Under the pieces are notes generated by a model. That model worked only from the letters and a program-made list of their open reading frames with translations, ran no database searches and was not told where the DNA came from. DNA of 12,329 nt, taken from Bacillota bacterium. Lineage in GTDB: Bacteria; Bacillota; Clostridia; Peptostreptococcales; Anaerovoracaceae. The translations under genes were made by a program, and so were the position numbers. Below, one piece after another: positions 7,043 through 12,329 of this stretch (within the stretch, counting starts at the first letter, position 1; each line of letters opens with the position of its first letter). Location of the stretch: contig JABUTE010000127.1 of the NCBI GenBank assembly GCA_021443825.1, forward strand, positions 1 through 12,329. Direction: 5' to 3'.

Positions 7043-7104
7043 TGCATCGAGGTGCTCGGCAGAGGCGTCGCCCTTGCCCGGAACAGAAAAAGGAGGTCCG
7101 ATCC

Positions 7105-7320
7105 ATGAAGATCAACAACGCCGCAGACTTCGGCCGTATGCTGAAGGCCAGAAGAAAACAGCTGGGCTATACCCAGCAGTATCTTGCGGAATACACAGGC
7201 TTCAGCGCCAGCTTTCTTTCTAACCTGGAAAACGGAAAAGAGACCGCCGAGATCGGCAAGGCCCTCTTTCTGGCAAACCTGCTGGGCCTGGACCTCGATA
7301 TGAACGCGAGGGGAGAGTAG
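7105..7320 (+). CDS. hipB: HipB-like helix-turn-helix antitoxin
   Basis: A 71-residue XRE-family protein. Residues about 6-62 form a helix-turn-helix domain: FGRMLKARRKQLGYTQQYLA (9-28), then the second helix and recognition helix around TGFSASFLSNLENGK (31-45). In HipBA systems HipB binds palindromic operators as a dimer, represses its own operon and neutralises HipA. The start is ATG 7105 with AGGAGG at 7091-7096, eight bases upstream. An in-frame extension to 6958 lacks a ribosome binding site and runs through the operator repeats, so it is rejected. The hipA start follows six bases after the stop. The eight palindromes upstream are its likely targets (inference). E. coli HipB is longer, with a C-terminal tail that is reduced here. 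Confidence 0.88.
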   Translation: MKINNAADFGRMLKARRKQLGYTQQYLAEYTGFSASFLSNLENGKETAEIGKALFLANLLGLDLDMNARGE

Positions 7321-7326
7321 CGGGCC

Positions 7327-8598
7327 ATGCGCAAATTGATGATATCGATCGAAATAAACGGGGTGCAGGTGCCTGTCGGAACCATCGAGGGAACGGATCC
7401 CTCCGATGCCCGGTTCCGCTATCTGGACAGCTATCTTTCCACCGGACTTCCTGCAATTTCCGTTAGCCTTCCCGTAAGGGACGAAGCGTATGGGGCGACG
7501 GCAACGAAGAACTTTTTTGAGGGACTGTTGCCTGAAGGCTTTGCACGGAAAACGGTCTCAAGCTGGATCCATGCCCCGGAAGATGACTACCTTACGATCC
7601 TTCAGGCACTCGGGTCGGAGTGCCTGGGTGCGATCCGTGTCTATGAAAACGAAGAAGCGGAAGGTTCCTATGAGGTTCTTTCTTTGGCCGAGGTGAAGAA
7701 ACTCGCAAGCGAGGGAATATTGAAATCAACGGAACTCCTTGCCGATGCCCATCTTTCTCTTACCGGCGCGTCGGGTAAAGTGGGCCTGTATTATGATCAG
7801 ATAAATGACAGGTGGCTTCTGCCGAAGGGAAACGCTCCCAGCACCCATATCGTGAAGCAGAGCCATGTGCGTCTTTCGGAGATCGTCACCAACGAGCAGT
7901 TGTCTCTTTTAACGGCCGCTGCGTTGGACATAGAGGTTCCGGAAAGCTTCATCATCAATACGGGTGCTGCGCAGGACCGGCAGGTACTGTTTGCGACAAA
8001 AAGATACGACCGCCGCATCAGCGACCGGTCAAAGCTGCTCGACCGGTACCCCTGTCCGCTGCGGCTGCATCAGGAGGACTTTGCGCAGGCCATGGGCATC
8101 GCGGCGAAGGACAAATATGAAACAGGTACCAAAAACTATTTAAAAGCCATTTTTGATACCGTAAGAAACAACTCGGCAAATCCGATCGAGGATCAGTTGC
8201 GGCTGTGGGACATTCTCATCTTTGACTTTCTGATCGGAAATACAGACAATCATATTAAAAATATCTCGCTGCTGTATACGGAAGACTTAAAACAGATCAG
8301 ACTTGCGCCCGCTTATGATATCGTAAGCACTGCGATCTATAAGGGCAGCAGCCGGGATATGGCCATCGGCATCGGCGGGGAACGAAGCATCGACCGGATC
8401 ACAAGGTCACATTTTTCCGAAGCATCTGCCGATATCGGTCTTGGCCGGCGCATTGCGATGGCTCGCTTCGATGCTATGGCAGACAGGTTTGAAGCTACTC
8501 TTCGGAGCGCTTCACAGGCACTTATCGAGCAGGGCTTTGTTGCTGCCGGTGCTATCAGCGAAAAGATCCTTAAGGACAGCGGATACGGGAGGCTGTAA
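7327..8598 (+). CDS. hipA: HipA-like serine/threonine kinase toxin
   Basis: A 423-residue HipA-family kinase. The N-terminal subdomain (about 5-105) includes SVSLPV (45-50) and FFEGLLPEG (63-71). The glycine-rich segment SLTGASGK (144-151) corresponds to the E. coli HipA loop with its autophosphorylated serine. K177 (HIVKQ) is the ATP-binding lysine, RLHQEDFAQAMG (246-257) and KYE follow, D307 in GNTDNHIKN is the catalytic base, and D331 in APAYDIVST binds metal. E. coli HipA inactivates glutamyl-tRNA synthetase by phosphorylation; the target here is unknown. All catalytic residues appear intact, so the toxin is probably active. GGGGAG within the end of hipB serves as ribosome binding site, six bases separate the genes, and both end at the terminator at 8639-8671. 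Codon use looks more A+T-rich than in neighbouring genes, suggesting acquisition by transfer. Confidence 0.93.
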   Translation: MRKLMISIEINGVQVPVGTIEGTDPSDARFRYLDSYLSTGLPAISVSLPVRDEAYGATATKNFFEGLLPEGFARKTVSSWIHAPEDDYLTILQALGSECLGAIRVYENEEAEGSYEVLSLAEVKKLASEGILKSTELLADAHLSLTGASGKVGLYYDQINDRWLLPKGNAPSTHIVKQSHVRLSEIVTNEQLSLLTAAALDIEVPESFIINTGAAQDRQVLFATKRYDRRISDRSKLLDRYPCPLRLHQEDFAQAMGIAAKDKYETGTKNYLKAIFDTVRNNSANPIEDQLRLWDILIFDFLIGNTDNHIKNISLLYTEDLKQIRLAPAYDIVSTAIYKGSSRDMAIGIGGERSIDRITRSHFSEASADIGLGRRIAMARFDAMADRFEATLRSASQALIEQGFVAAGAISEKILKDSGYGRL

Positions 8599-8638
8599 GA
8601 TCGCTGATGATCCGCCCCTCTCTCCCACCGTAAAACAA

Positions 8639-8671
8639 AAAGCCAAGGCTCTTTCAAGCCTTGGCTTTTTT
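8639..8671. terminator. Bidirectional terminator between hipA and tRNA-Arg
   Basis: AGCCAAGGCT (8641-8650) pairs perfectly with AGCCTTGGCT (8657-8666) around loop CTTTCA. T-rich sequence follows on the plus strand, and the preceding AAAACAAAAA gives a T tract on the minus strand. It can end hipBA transcripts and those of the convergent tRNA gene. Confidence 0.93.
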
Positions 8672-8673
8672 AA

Positions 8674-8748
8674 TGGCACCCCCACGCGGAATCGAACCAC
8701 GAACAAAGGTTTAGGAAACCTCCGTTATATCCGTTTAACTATGAGGGC
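8674..8748 (-). tRNA. tRNA-Arg (anticodon CCT)
   Basis: On the minus strand the acceptor GCCCTCA pairs with TGGGGGT (two G-T wobbles), discriminator G and an encoded CCA (8674-8676). The anticodon arm GAGGT-TTCCTAA-ACCTT places CCT at 8713-8715, reading the arginine codon AGG. The T arm CGTGG-TTCGATT-CCGCG and a D arm with GTTA/TAAC are present. It is 75 bases long. A promoter lies directly upstream and the shared terminator directly downstream. Confidence 0.95.
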
Positions 8749-8762
8749 ATAAAATTGAAAAT

Positions 8763-8791
8763 ATTATAGCCTATTAATCTTATATTTGCAA
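8763..8791 (-). promoter_or_regulatory. Promoter of tRNA-Arg
   Basis: On the minus strand TTGCAA (8786-8791), a 17-base spacer and a perfect TATAAT (8763-8768) lie about 15 bases before the tRNA 5' end. The -35 hexamer is self-complementary and overlaps the divergent tadA promoter. Confidence 0.75.
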
Positions 8792-8814
8792 GGGCGTAGG
8801 CTTTGTGATAAGAT
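8786..8814 (+). promoter_or_regulatory. Candidate promoter of tadA
   Basis: TTGCAA (8786-8791), a 17-base spacer and TAAGAT (8809-8814) would start transcription about 25 bases before the tadA ATG. The -10 is only a four-of-six match, so this is tentative. No better pair is visible between the tRNA and tadA. Confidence 0.45.
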
Positions 8815-8845
8815 AAATGTTGCATTTTCGCACAGGATAAAAAAG

Positions 8846-9340
8846 ATGAAAGATCACGAAGCTTTTATGCGGCTGGCACTTGCCCAGGCGCAGCTGGCCT
8901 TCGATGCCGGAGAGATCCCCATCGGGGCTGTGATCGTCAAAGACGGCCAAGTGGTCGGACGGGGCTATAATTCCACCGAAGCGGATAAGGACCCTACCTG
9001 CCATGCCGAGATCAAGGCGATCCGCGATGCGGCAAAGACTCTGGGCGGCTGGCGGCTGCCGGGCTGCGACATGTATGTCACCACCGAGCCCTGCGCTATG
9101 TGTGCCGGTGCCATCGTGCTTGCCCGCATCGAACATCTGTATATCGGAACCATGGACCCGAAAGCCGGGGCCTGCGGTTCACTGAGAACGATTCCCAATG
9201 ACCCACGCCTGAATCATCAGGCAGAGATCGTTACCGGAGTTCTGCAGCCGGAATGTGAACAGATCCTGAAGGAATTTTTCCGAAGGCTGCGCGAAAAAAA
9301 GAAACAAGAAAAAAAACTAACGGAGGAATCCACACAATGA
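8846..9340 (+). CDS. tadA: tRNA-specific adenosine deaminase
   Basis: TadA converts the wobble adenosine A34 of tRNA-Arg(ACG) to inosine, letting one tRNA read several arginine CGN codons. The 164-residue protein has the zinc-dependent cytidine/deoxycytidylate deaminase fold. HAE at 53-55 provides a zinc ligand and the proton-shuttling glutamate, and PCAMC at 82-86 provides two cysteine ligands. MRLALAQAQLAFDAGEIPIG (8-27) and the RIEHLYIGTMDPKAGACGS region are family-typical. ATG 8846 is chosen over an in-frame start at 8786 because the upstream codons overlap the promoter region and are not TadA-like. AGGAT upstream is only a modest ribosome binding site. The gene overlaps the next by four bases (ATGA). 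The neighbouring tRNA-Arg(CCT) is not a TadA substrate. Confidence 0.95.
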   Translation: MKDHEAFMRLALAQAQLAFDAGEIPIGAVIVKDGQVVGRGYNSTEADKDPTCHAEIKAIRDAAKTLGGWRLPGCDMYVTTEPCAMCAGAIVLARIEHLYIGTMDPKAGACGSLRTIPNDPRLNHQAEIVTGVLQPECEQILKEFFRRLREKKKQEKKLTEESTQ

Positions 9341-10200
9341 AGAAAACCGCAAGAATCCTGAGCATGGTGATGCTCCTTGTACTGCTGGCAAGTCAGATGA
9401 TCTTTGCCGCAGGTCTGGAGGTTACCGAGATCACCCCTGCCGACGGAACGAAGGGCATGCAGATCTCCAATATGGCCGTAAAGATCAGATTCTCCGAACC
9501 GATGATCAGCGATGCTTCCGTTACGGAAAATCCGTCTAAATTCAAGATCACCGATGCCGAGGGAACCGAGATCCCCTTCCAGGTGGTCTATTCCGAAGAA
9601 AAGTATCCCAACGAGCTGTGGCTCATCGTCGAGGGCGAGCTGGTCTCCAACACCCAGTATACCGTTCAGATCGCGCCGGGTGTCGTTTCCAAGTCCGGAA
9701 ATACCCTGGATGCCGCTGTCACTTCGTATTTCAACACCCGCAATGTCAAGACCGACTCCCTGATCAGCACTGTCATGATGGTCGGTATGATGGGCGTTAT
9801 GTTCTATGCCACCAGCCAGGCGACCAAAAAGCAGCAGGAGGCCCAGGGCCAGAGCGCAGACGGTCCCAAGCAGATGAATCCCTATAAGCTGGCCAAGGAA
9901 AAGGGCATCTCTTTGGAAGAGGCCAACGCCATCGTCGAAAAGGAAAAGGAAAAAGAGGCTAAGCGCTCCGAAAAGTATGAGGCTGCCAAGAAGCAGAAGG
10001 AGGCCGAGATGGCCGCAGAGGTCGAGGCTTACCGCAAGCAGCTGGAAGAAGAATACGAGGCTGCCCGTCATGCCAACAACTTCCGGGTAAAGGGACCCGG
10101 CTCGCTGGTCGCTCACGGTCATGCCTGCCCCAAGTCCGTCGTAAAGAAAAACAAGGCAAGAAGAGAGGCTGCTAAGAAGGCAGAAAAGGCCCGCAAGTAG
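9337..10200 (+). CDS. Secreted or membrane protein with an Ig-like (Big_5/SbsA-type) domain
   Basis: A 287-residue protein of unknown function. Residues 1-25 look like a signal peptide, basic then hydrophobic and ending around FAAG. Residues about 28-134 resemble a bacterial Ig-like Big_5 domain (VTEITPADGTKGM, VKIRFSEPM, NTQYTVQIAPGVVS, GNTLDA, SYFNTR). A hydrophobic, methionine-rich stretch at about 142-160 is a likely membrane segment. It is followed by a long charged helix (about 195-250) and a basic lysine/arginine-rich tail. The predicted topology is therefore an extracytoplasmic Ig-like domain, one membrane anchor and a cytoplasmic charged tail. GGAGG lies 10 bases before the ATG, which overlaps the tadA stop as ATGA, so expression is probably coupled to tadA. 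A strong terminator follows 30 bases after the stop. A role in envelope anchoring or scaffolding would be a guess. Confidence 0.8.
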   Translation: MKKTARILSMVMLLVLLASQMIFAAGLEVTEITPADGTKGMQISNMAVKIRFSEPMISDASVTENPSKFKITDAEGTEIPFQVVYSEEKYPNELWLIVEGELVSNTQYTVQIAPGVVSKSGNTLDAAVTSYFNTRNVKTDSLISTVMMVGMMGVMFYATSQATKKQQEAQGQSADGPKQMNPYKLAKEKGISLEEANAIVEKEKEKEAKRSEKYEAAKKQKEAEMAAEVEAYRKQLEEEYEAARHANNFRVKGPGSLVAHGHACPKSVVKKNKARREAAKKAEKARK

Positions 10201-10230
10201 TTTTCGCTTTCATCAATATTAAGGATAAGT

Positions 10231-10262
10231 AATACCCGAGGCACTGCGCCTCGGGTATTTTT
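10231..10262 (+). terminator. Terminator of the tadA operon
   Basis: AATACCCGAGGC (10231-10242) pairs perfectly with GCCTCGGGTATT (10248-10259) around loop ACTGC, followed by TTTTT. The flanking A residues also allow some activity on the minus strand. Confidence 0.95.
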
Positions 10263-10340
10263 ATGCCGGGCAGGAGGCGGGAGGGCTTGAGGTAAGGCCT
10301 GGGGGTGTGTGGCAACAGGAGCTGAGGGCGCAATGCACAG

Positions 10341-10715
10341 ATTCTGCACATAGTTGATAAAACTACTTCCTGTGCAGAAGTGCTTATCAATTCAAGCCCG
10401 TTTTTTCGGATCCCCAGGGACCGATTCTGCACAGATCATGCTTTGTAACCTGTTGTGCAGAAGTTCCCTTCGATTTGAGTCCATTTTTAAAACTTTGACC
10501 TGATGAGATTCTGCGCAGACGCAAATAGCGGCATGCCTGTTGCAGAATTTATTGGATCGGAATTGCTGATCAACAGCCGAAACAGCGCTGTAATTCTGCA
10601 CAAACTGTGTGAGGACTCGTGTTGTGCAGAAAACCACAATGAGCAGAACCTCTGTTACAGCCGAAATATGCCTGGAATTCTGCACATTCGATCAAAAGAA
10701 GCCTATTGTGCAGAA
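10341..10715. repeat. Array of five inverted-repeat (hairpin) units, period 83-85 bp
   Basis: Each unit is ATTCTGCACA, 20-21 variable bases, then TGTGCAGAA. Units lie at 10341-10379, 10424-10462, 10508-10547, 10593-10631 and 10677-10715, with start-to-start steps of 83, 84, 85 and 84. The third has degenerate arms (CTGCGCA, GTTGCAGAA). The arms can form a 9-bp stem, extended in unit 1 by TAGTT/AACTA inside the loop. Both the loops and the 44-45-base stretches between units differ, so only the boxes are conserved. Short open frames cross the array but have no ribosome binding sites and the units shift frame. Function unknown: protein-binding boxes or a structured RNA are the main options. Confidence 0.85.
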
Positions 10716-10769
10716 AAGGGTATTCTGAAGATCTCTAAAAGCATGCTTCGGTGATTGCCGATCCGTTTG

Positions 10770-10801
10770 CCCCGGGCCCCGCCCTGCCCCCTGCCCGCCC
10801 C
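10770..10801 (-). other. Candidate G-quadruplex motif (C-rich on plus strand)
   Basis: On the minus strand five guanine runs of 4, 3, 5, 3 and 4 bases (10777-10801) are separated by loops of one or two bases, with a sixth run at 10770-10773. This meets the usual short-loop G-quadruplex rule. It lies between the repeat array and the terminator at 10829-10866. Confidence 0.6.
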
Positions 10802-10828
10802 AAAGCCCCTTTCCCCGTCTCCATGTAA

Positions 10829-10866
10829 AACGCCCTGCGAACTTGCGTTCACAGGGCGTTGCTTTT
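10829..10866. terminator. Terminator between the repeat array and the M20 gene
   Basis: AACGCCCTG (10829-10837) pairs with CAGGGCGTT (10852-10860), and an inner GAAC/GTTC stem closes loop TTGC. On the minus strand, 35 bases after the M20 stop, it is followed by TTTTACATGG. On the plus strand it is followed by GCTTTTTCTTTC, so it could also end a transcript arriving from the repeat array. Confidence 0.8.
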
Positions 10867-10895
10867 TCTTTCTGTTAAGAGAGCCTTGTTATTTC

Positions 10896-12092
10896 TTAAT
10901 TGTTCTTGATGCCGATCTTGCCTTGCAGCTCGGTGTCGAGCAGCACATCCAGTGCGGTGTATGCCATGGCCTTGCAGGCGATCTGCAGCTTTTCGTAGGT
11001 CATGGGGCAGTCCAGATACTGCAGGTACTTTTCTTCGTGGCAGCTGGCGCCGTCGGTGTTGCCAACGCCCAGCGACATGTAGCACATGGCGGCTACATTG
11101 GCCACATTGCCCAGATCGGAGCAGCCGGAGGGCTCCTTCAGAGCCCGGTTGTAATCGGTAAAGCCGATGGCATCCAGGTTTCTTGCCAGCGCGTCGACCA
11201 TATCCTGGTTGTTTCTGCAGGCATCGTAGGAGTTTTCGAAATAGCTCCAGGTCATCTTTGCGCCGGTCATCAGCTCAGCGCCCTTTGCGCAGTTGATCAC
11301 CTTGTCGCGCAGCTCATCGGCATATTCCTTTTCCTTTGCGCGCACATAGAACTTGGCCTGGGCATGGGCGGGAACCACATTGGGAGCAAGACCGCCGTCG
11401 GAGATGATGCCGTGGATCCTGGCATCGGGCTTGATGTGCTGGCGCAGAGCATTGATGCCGGTAAAGGTCAGATACGAAGCATCCAGCGCGTTGATGCCCT
11501 TCCAGGGAGCGCCGGCAGCGTGAGAGGAAAGACCTTCAAAATCGAACTGAACGGAATGCATGGCCAGGGTGGTGGTGTTGATCTCGCTGGTTCCGGTGGA
11601 AAGGTGCACCTGGAAAGCCGCATCGATGTCATCGTAGCCGCCGGCATTGACCACGTCGATCTTTCCGCCGGTGGATTCCTCTGCGGGAGCGCCGATCACG
11701 CAGACGGTGCCGGTAAAGCCGCATTCTGCCTGCAGCTTGGCCAATACATCGGCAGCGGCACAGCAGCTGGCAGCGATAAAGTGATGGCCGCAGGCATGGG
11801 CGTTCTGATCCTTATTGGGGCCGTAGCCGGGCAGCGCATCGTATTCGGCCAAGAAGGCGACCTTGGGATGACCTTCTCCTACCTCGCAGCGGAAGGCGGT
11901 GGGAATATTGCAATAGGGATATTCTACCTTAAAGCCTCTGGTTCTCATCTGCTCGGCGATAAAGTTGGAAGACCAGAATTCCTGGTTGCCCAGCTCGGGG
12001 TGAGCGAATACCTGGGAGTTGATATTGTTGTAGAATTCCGCATTTTCTTCGGAAAGCTGTGAGATGCGGTTCTTCATTTCCTGCATGTTCAT
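10896..12092 (-). CDS. M20 family amidohydrolase/peptidase (AbgB-like)
   Basis: A 398-residue zinc-dependent hydrolase, close in style to p-aminobenzoyl-glutamate hydrolase subunit B and related M20D amidohydrolases, which cut N-acyl or peptide-like amide bonds in the cytoplasm. Metal and catalytic motifs are EYDALPGYG (83-91, D85), NAHACGHH (97-104), APAEESTGGK (135-144, catalytic E138/E139) and QVHLSTGTSE (161-170). The dimerisation lid follows around SSHAAGAPWKG (189-199), and the last metal site is near GASCHEEKY (348-356). The start is ATG 12092, with AGAGG nine bases upstream; an in-frame extension to 12173 enters a hairpin and is rejected. It lies downstream of a transporter on the same strand, suggesting uptake and cleavage of one substrate class (inference). 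The true substrate cannot be read from sequence. Confidence 0.9.
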   Translation of the reverse strand: MNMQEMKNRISQLSEENAEFYNNINSQVFAHPELGNQEFWSSNFIAEQMRTRGFKVEYPYCNIPTAFRCEVGEGHPKVAFLAEYDALPGYGPNKDQNAHACGHHFIAASCCAAADVLAKLQAECGFTGTVCVIGAPAEESTGGKIDVVNAGGYDDIDAAFQVHLSTGTSEINTTTLAMHSVQFDFEGLSSHAAGAPWKGINALDASYLTFTGINALRQHIKPDARIHGIISDGGLAPNVVPAHAQAKFYVRAKEKEYADELRDKVINCAKGAELMTGAKMTWSYFENSYDACRNNQDMVDALARNLDAIGFTDYNRALKEPSGCSDLGNVANVAAMCYMSLGVGNTDGASCHEEKYLQYLDCPMTYEKLQIACKAMAYTALDVLLDTELQGKIGIKNN

Positions 12093-12139
12093 TGGCTGAT
12101 ACCTCTTGTTAAAACTCTTGAAAAGCACGTATATAAGAC

Positions 12140-12175
12140 AAATGCAAATGCGAGGAATTCTCGGCATTTGCATTT
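12140..12175 (-). other. Long hairpin between the transporter and M20 genes
   Basis: AAATGCAAATGC (12140-12151) pairs perfectly with GCATTTGCATTT (12164-12175), with GAG/CTC inside (one bulged G) around loop GAATT. On the minus strand it starts 25 bases after the transporter stop and is followed by GTCTTATATA, a poor T tract. It could be a weak terminator, an RNA-stability element setting transporter and hydrolase levels, or an operator. No clear promoter for the M20 gene is visible between here and its start. Confidence 0.6.
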
Positions 12176-12200
12176 GCGCGTTGTTTGAAATTACCGTTTG

Positions 12201-12329
12201 TTAGAAGCCGATGGCGACTGCGATGCACATGAAGACTACCTGCAGGCAGAACATGATGCCGAACAGCGGAGCCACGAATCTCCACCACTTGTTGGCGGGA
12301 ACACCCATCAGACCGGAGATAAGGAATAC
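12201..12329 (-). CDS. C-terminal end of a membrane transporter (partial)
   Basis: The last 42 codons of a gene that enters from the right edge, ending in TAA at 12201-12203. The peptide contains LMGVPANKWWRF, then a hydrophobic final membrane segment (VAPLFGIMFCLQVVFMCIAVAIGF, split here as VAPLFGIM and the following 16 residues). A short KWWRF loop before a last helix is reminiscent of YfcC/DcuC- or AbgT-type carriers, which often sit beside M20 hydrolases. The fragment is too short for a firm family assignment. Confidence 0.6.
   Translation of the reverse strand, partial: VFLISGLMGVPANKWWRFVAPLFGIMFCLQVVFMCIAVAIGF

Noticed and set aside
6958..7104. N-terminal extension of the HipB-like protein
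   Set aside because: It runs through the operator palindromes and lacks a good ribosome binding site, whereas ATG 7105 has AGGAGG at ideal distance.
8674..8748. Phage-style attachment site in tRNA-Arg explaining hipBA insertion
   Set aside because: No copy of the tRNA 3' end was seen near 6600-6700, and there is no integrase gene in the window.
10341..10715. CRISPR array
   Set aside because: Only 9-base arms recur. The interior of each unit and the gaps both vary, the repeats are not near-identical, and no cas genes are present.
10341..10715. Cluster of DnaA boxes or a replication origin
   Set aside because: TTCTGCACA matches TTATCCACA at only seven of nine positions, all copies keep the same deviation, and no dnaA, dnaN or A+T-rich unwinding region is nearby.
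10503..10754. 83-codon open frame through the repeat array
   Set aside because: No ribosome binding site, and repeat units fall in different frames, so the periodicity is not at protein level.
10755..12062. 435-codon open frame on the plus strand opposite the M20 gene
   Set aside because: It is a shadow of the M20 coding sequence, begins in the C-rich tract and crosses the terminator hairpin.

Overview
The window most likely comes from a fairly G+C-rich anaerobic Bacillota (clostridial-type) chromosome. Pointers are a ribonuclease M5 gene (rnmV, characteristic of Bacillota) coupled to rsmA, a WalRK-like two-component pair, a DivIC/FtsB-type division protein, strong AGGAGG-type ribosome binding sites, several TTG/GTG starts and CCA-encoded tRNA genes. 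Genus cannot be fixed from the sequence alone.

Layout. (1) 1-72: 3' part of a tRNA-Lys(CTT), then a terminator. (2) 134-6000, minus strand: one compact operon reading regulator -> histidine kinase -> DivIC-like protein -> rnmV -> rsmA -> serS. It has an extended -10 promoter at about 6027-6035, overlapping or nearly abutting genes, and a hairpin terminator at 134-170. Cell-envelope signalling and division are thus tied to rRNA maturation and tRNA charging. (3) 6054-6590, minus: a RimJ/RimL-like GNAT acetyltransferase with its own promoter. (4) 6681-8671, plus: a hipBA-type toxin-antitoxin module. Its control region is unusual: a roughly 203-bp tandem duplication, each copy holding a sigma-A promoter with a palindrome (ATAGCCGAACGGCTAT) in the -35/-10 spacer plus three more copies or variants at 38, 38 and 39 bp steps. 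A strong terminator follows. (5) 8674-8748, minus: tRNA-Arg(CCT), apparently sharing a self-complementary -35 hexamer with the divergent tadA promoter. (6) 8846-10200, plus: tadA translationally coupled to a secreted/membrane protein with an Ig-like domain. (7) 10263-10895: a gene-free stretch with five regularly spaced inverted-repeat units (TTCTGCACA-N20/21-TGTGCAGAA, period 83-85 bp) flanked by a G-rich and a C-rich tract, the latter a G-quadruplex candidate on the minus strand. (8) 10896-12329, minus: an M20 amidohydrolase downstream of the C-terminal end of a membrane transporter, with a 15-bp hairpin between them.

The two least ordinary parts are the duplicated eight-operator control region of hipBA and the five-unit inverted-repeat array at 10341-10715. 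The array matches no feature class I can name. The core genes are otherwise conventional housekeeping genes in an uncommon order.
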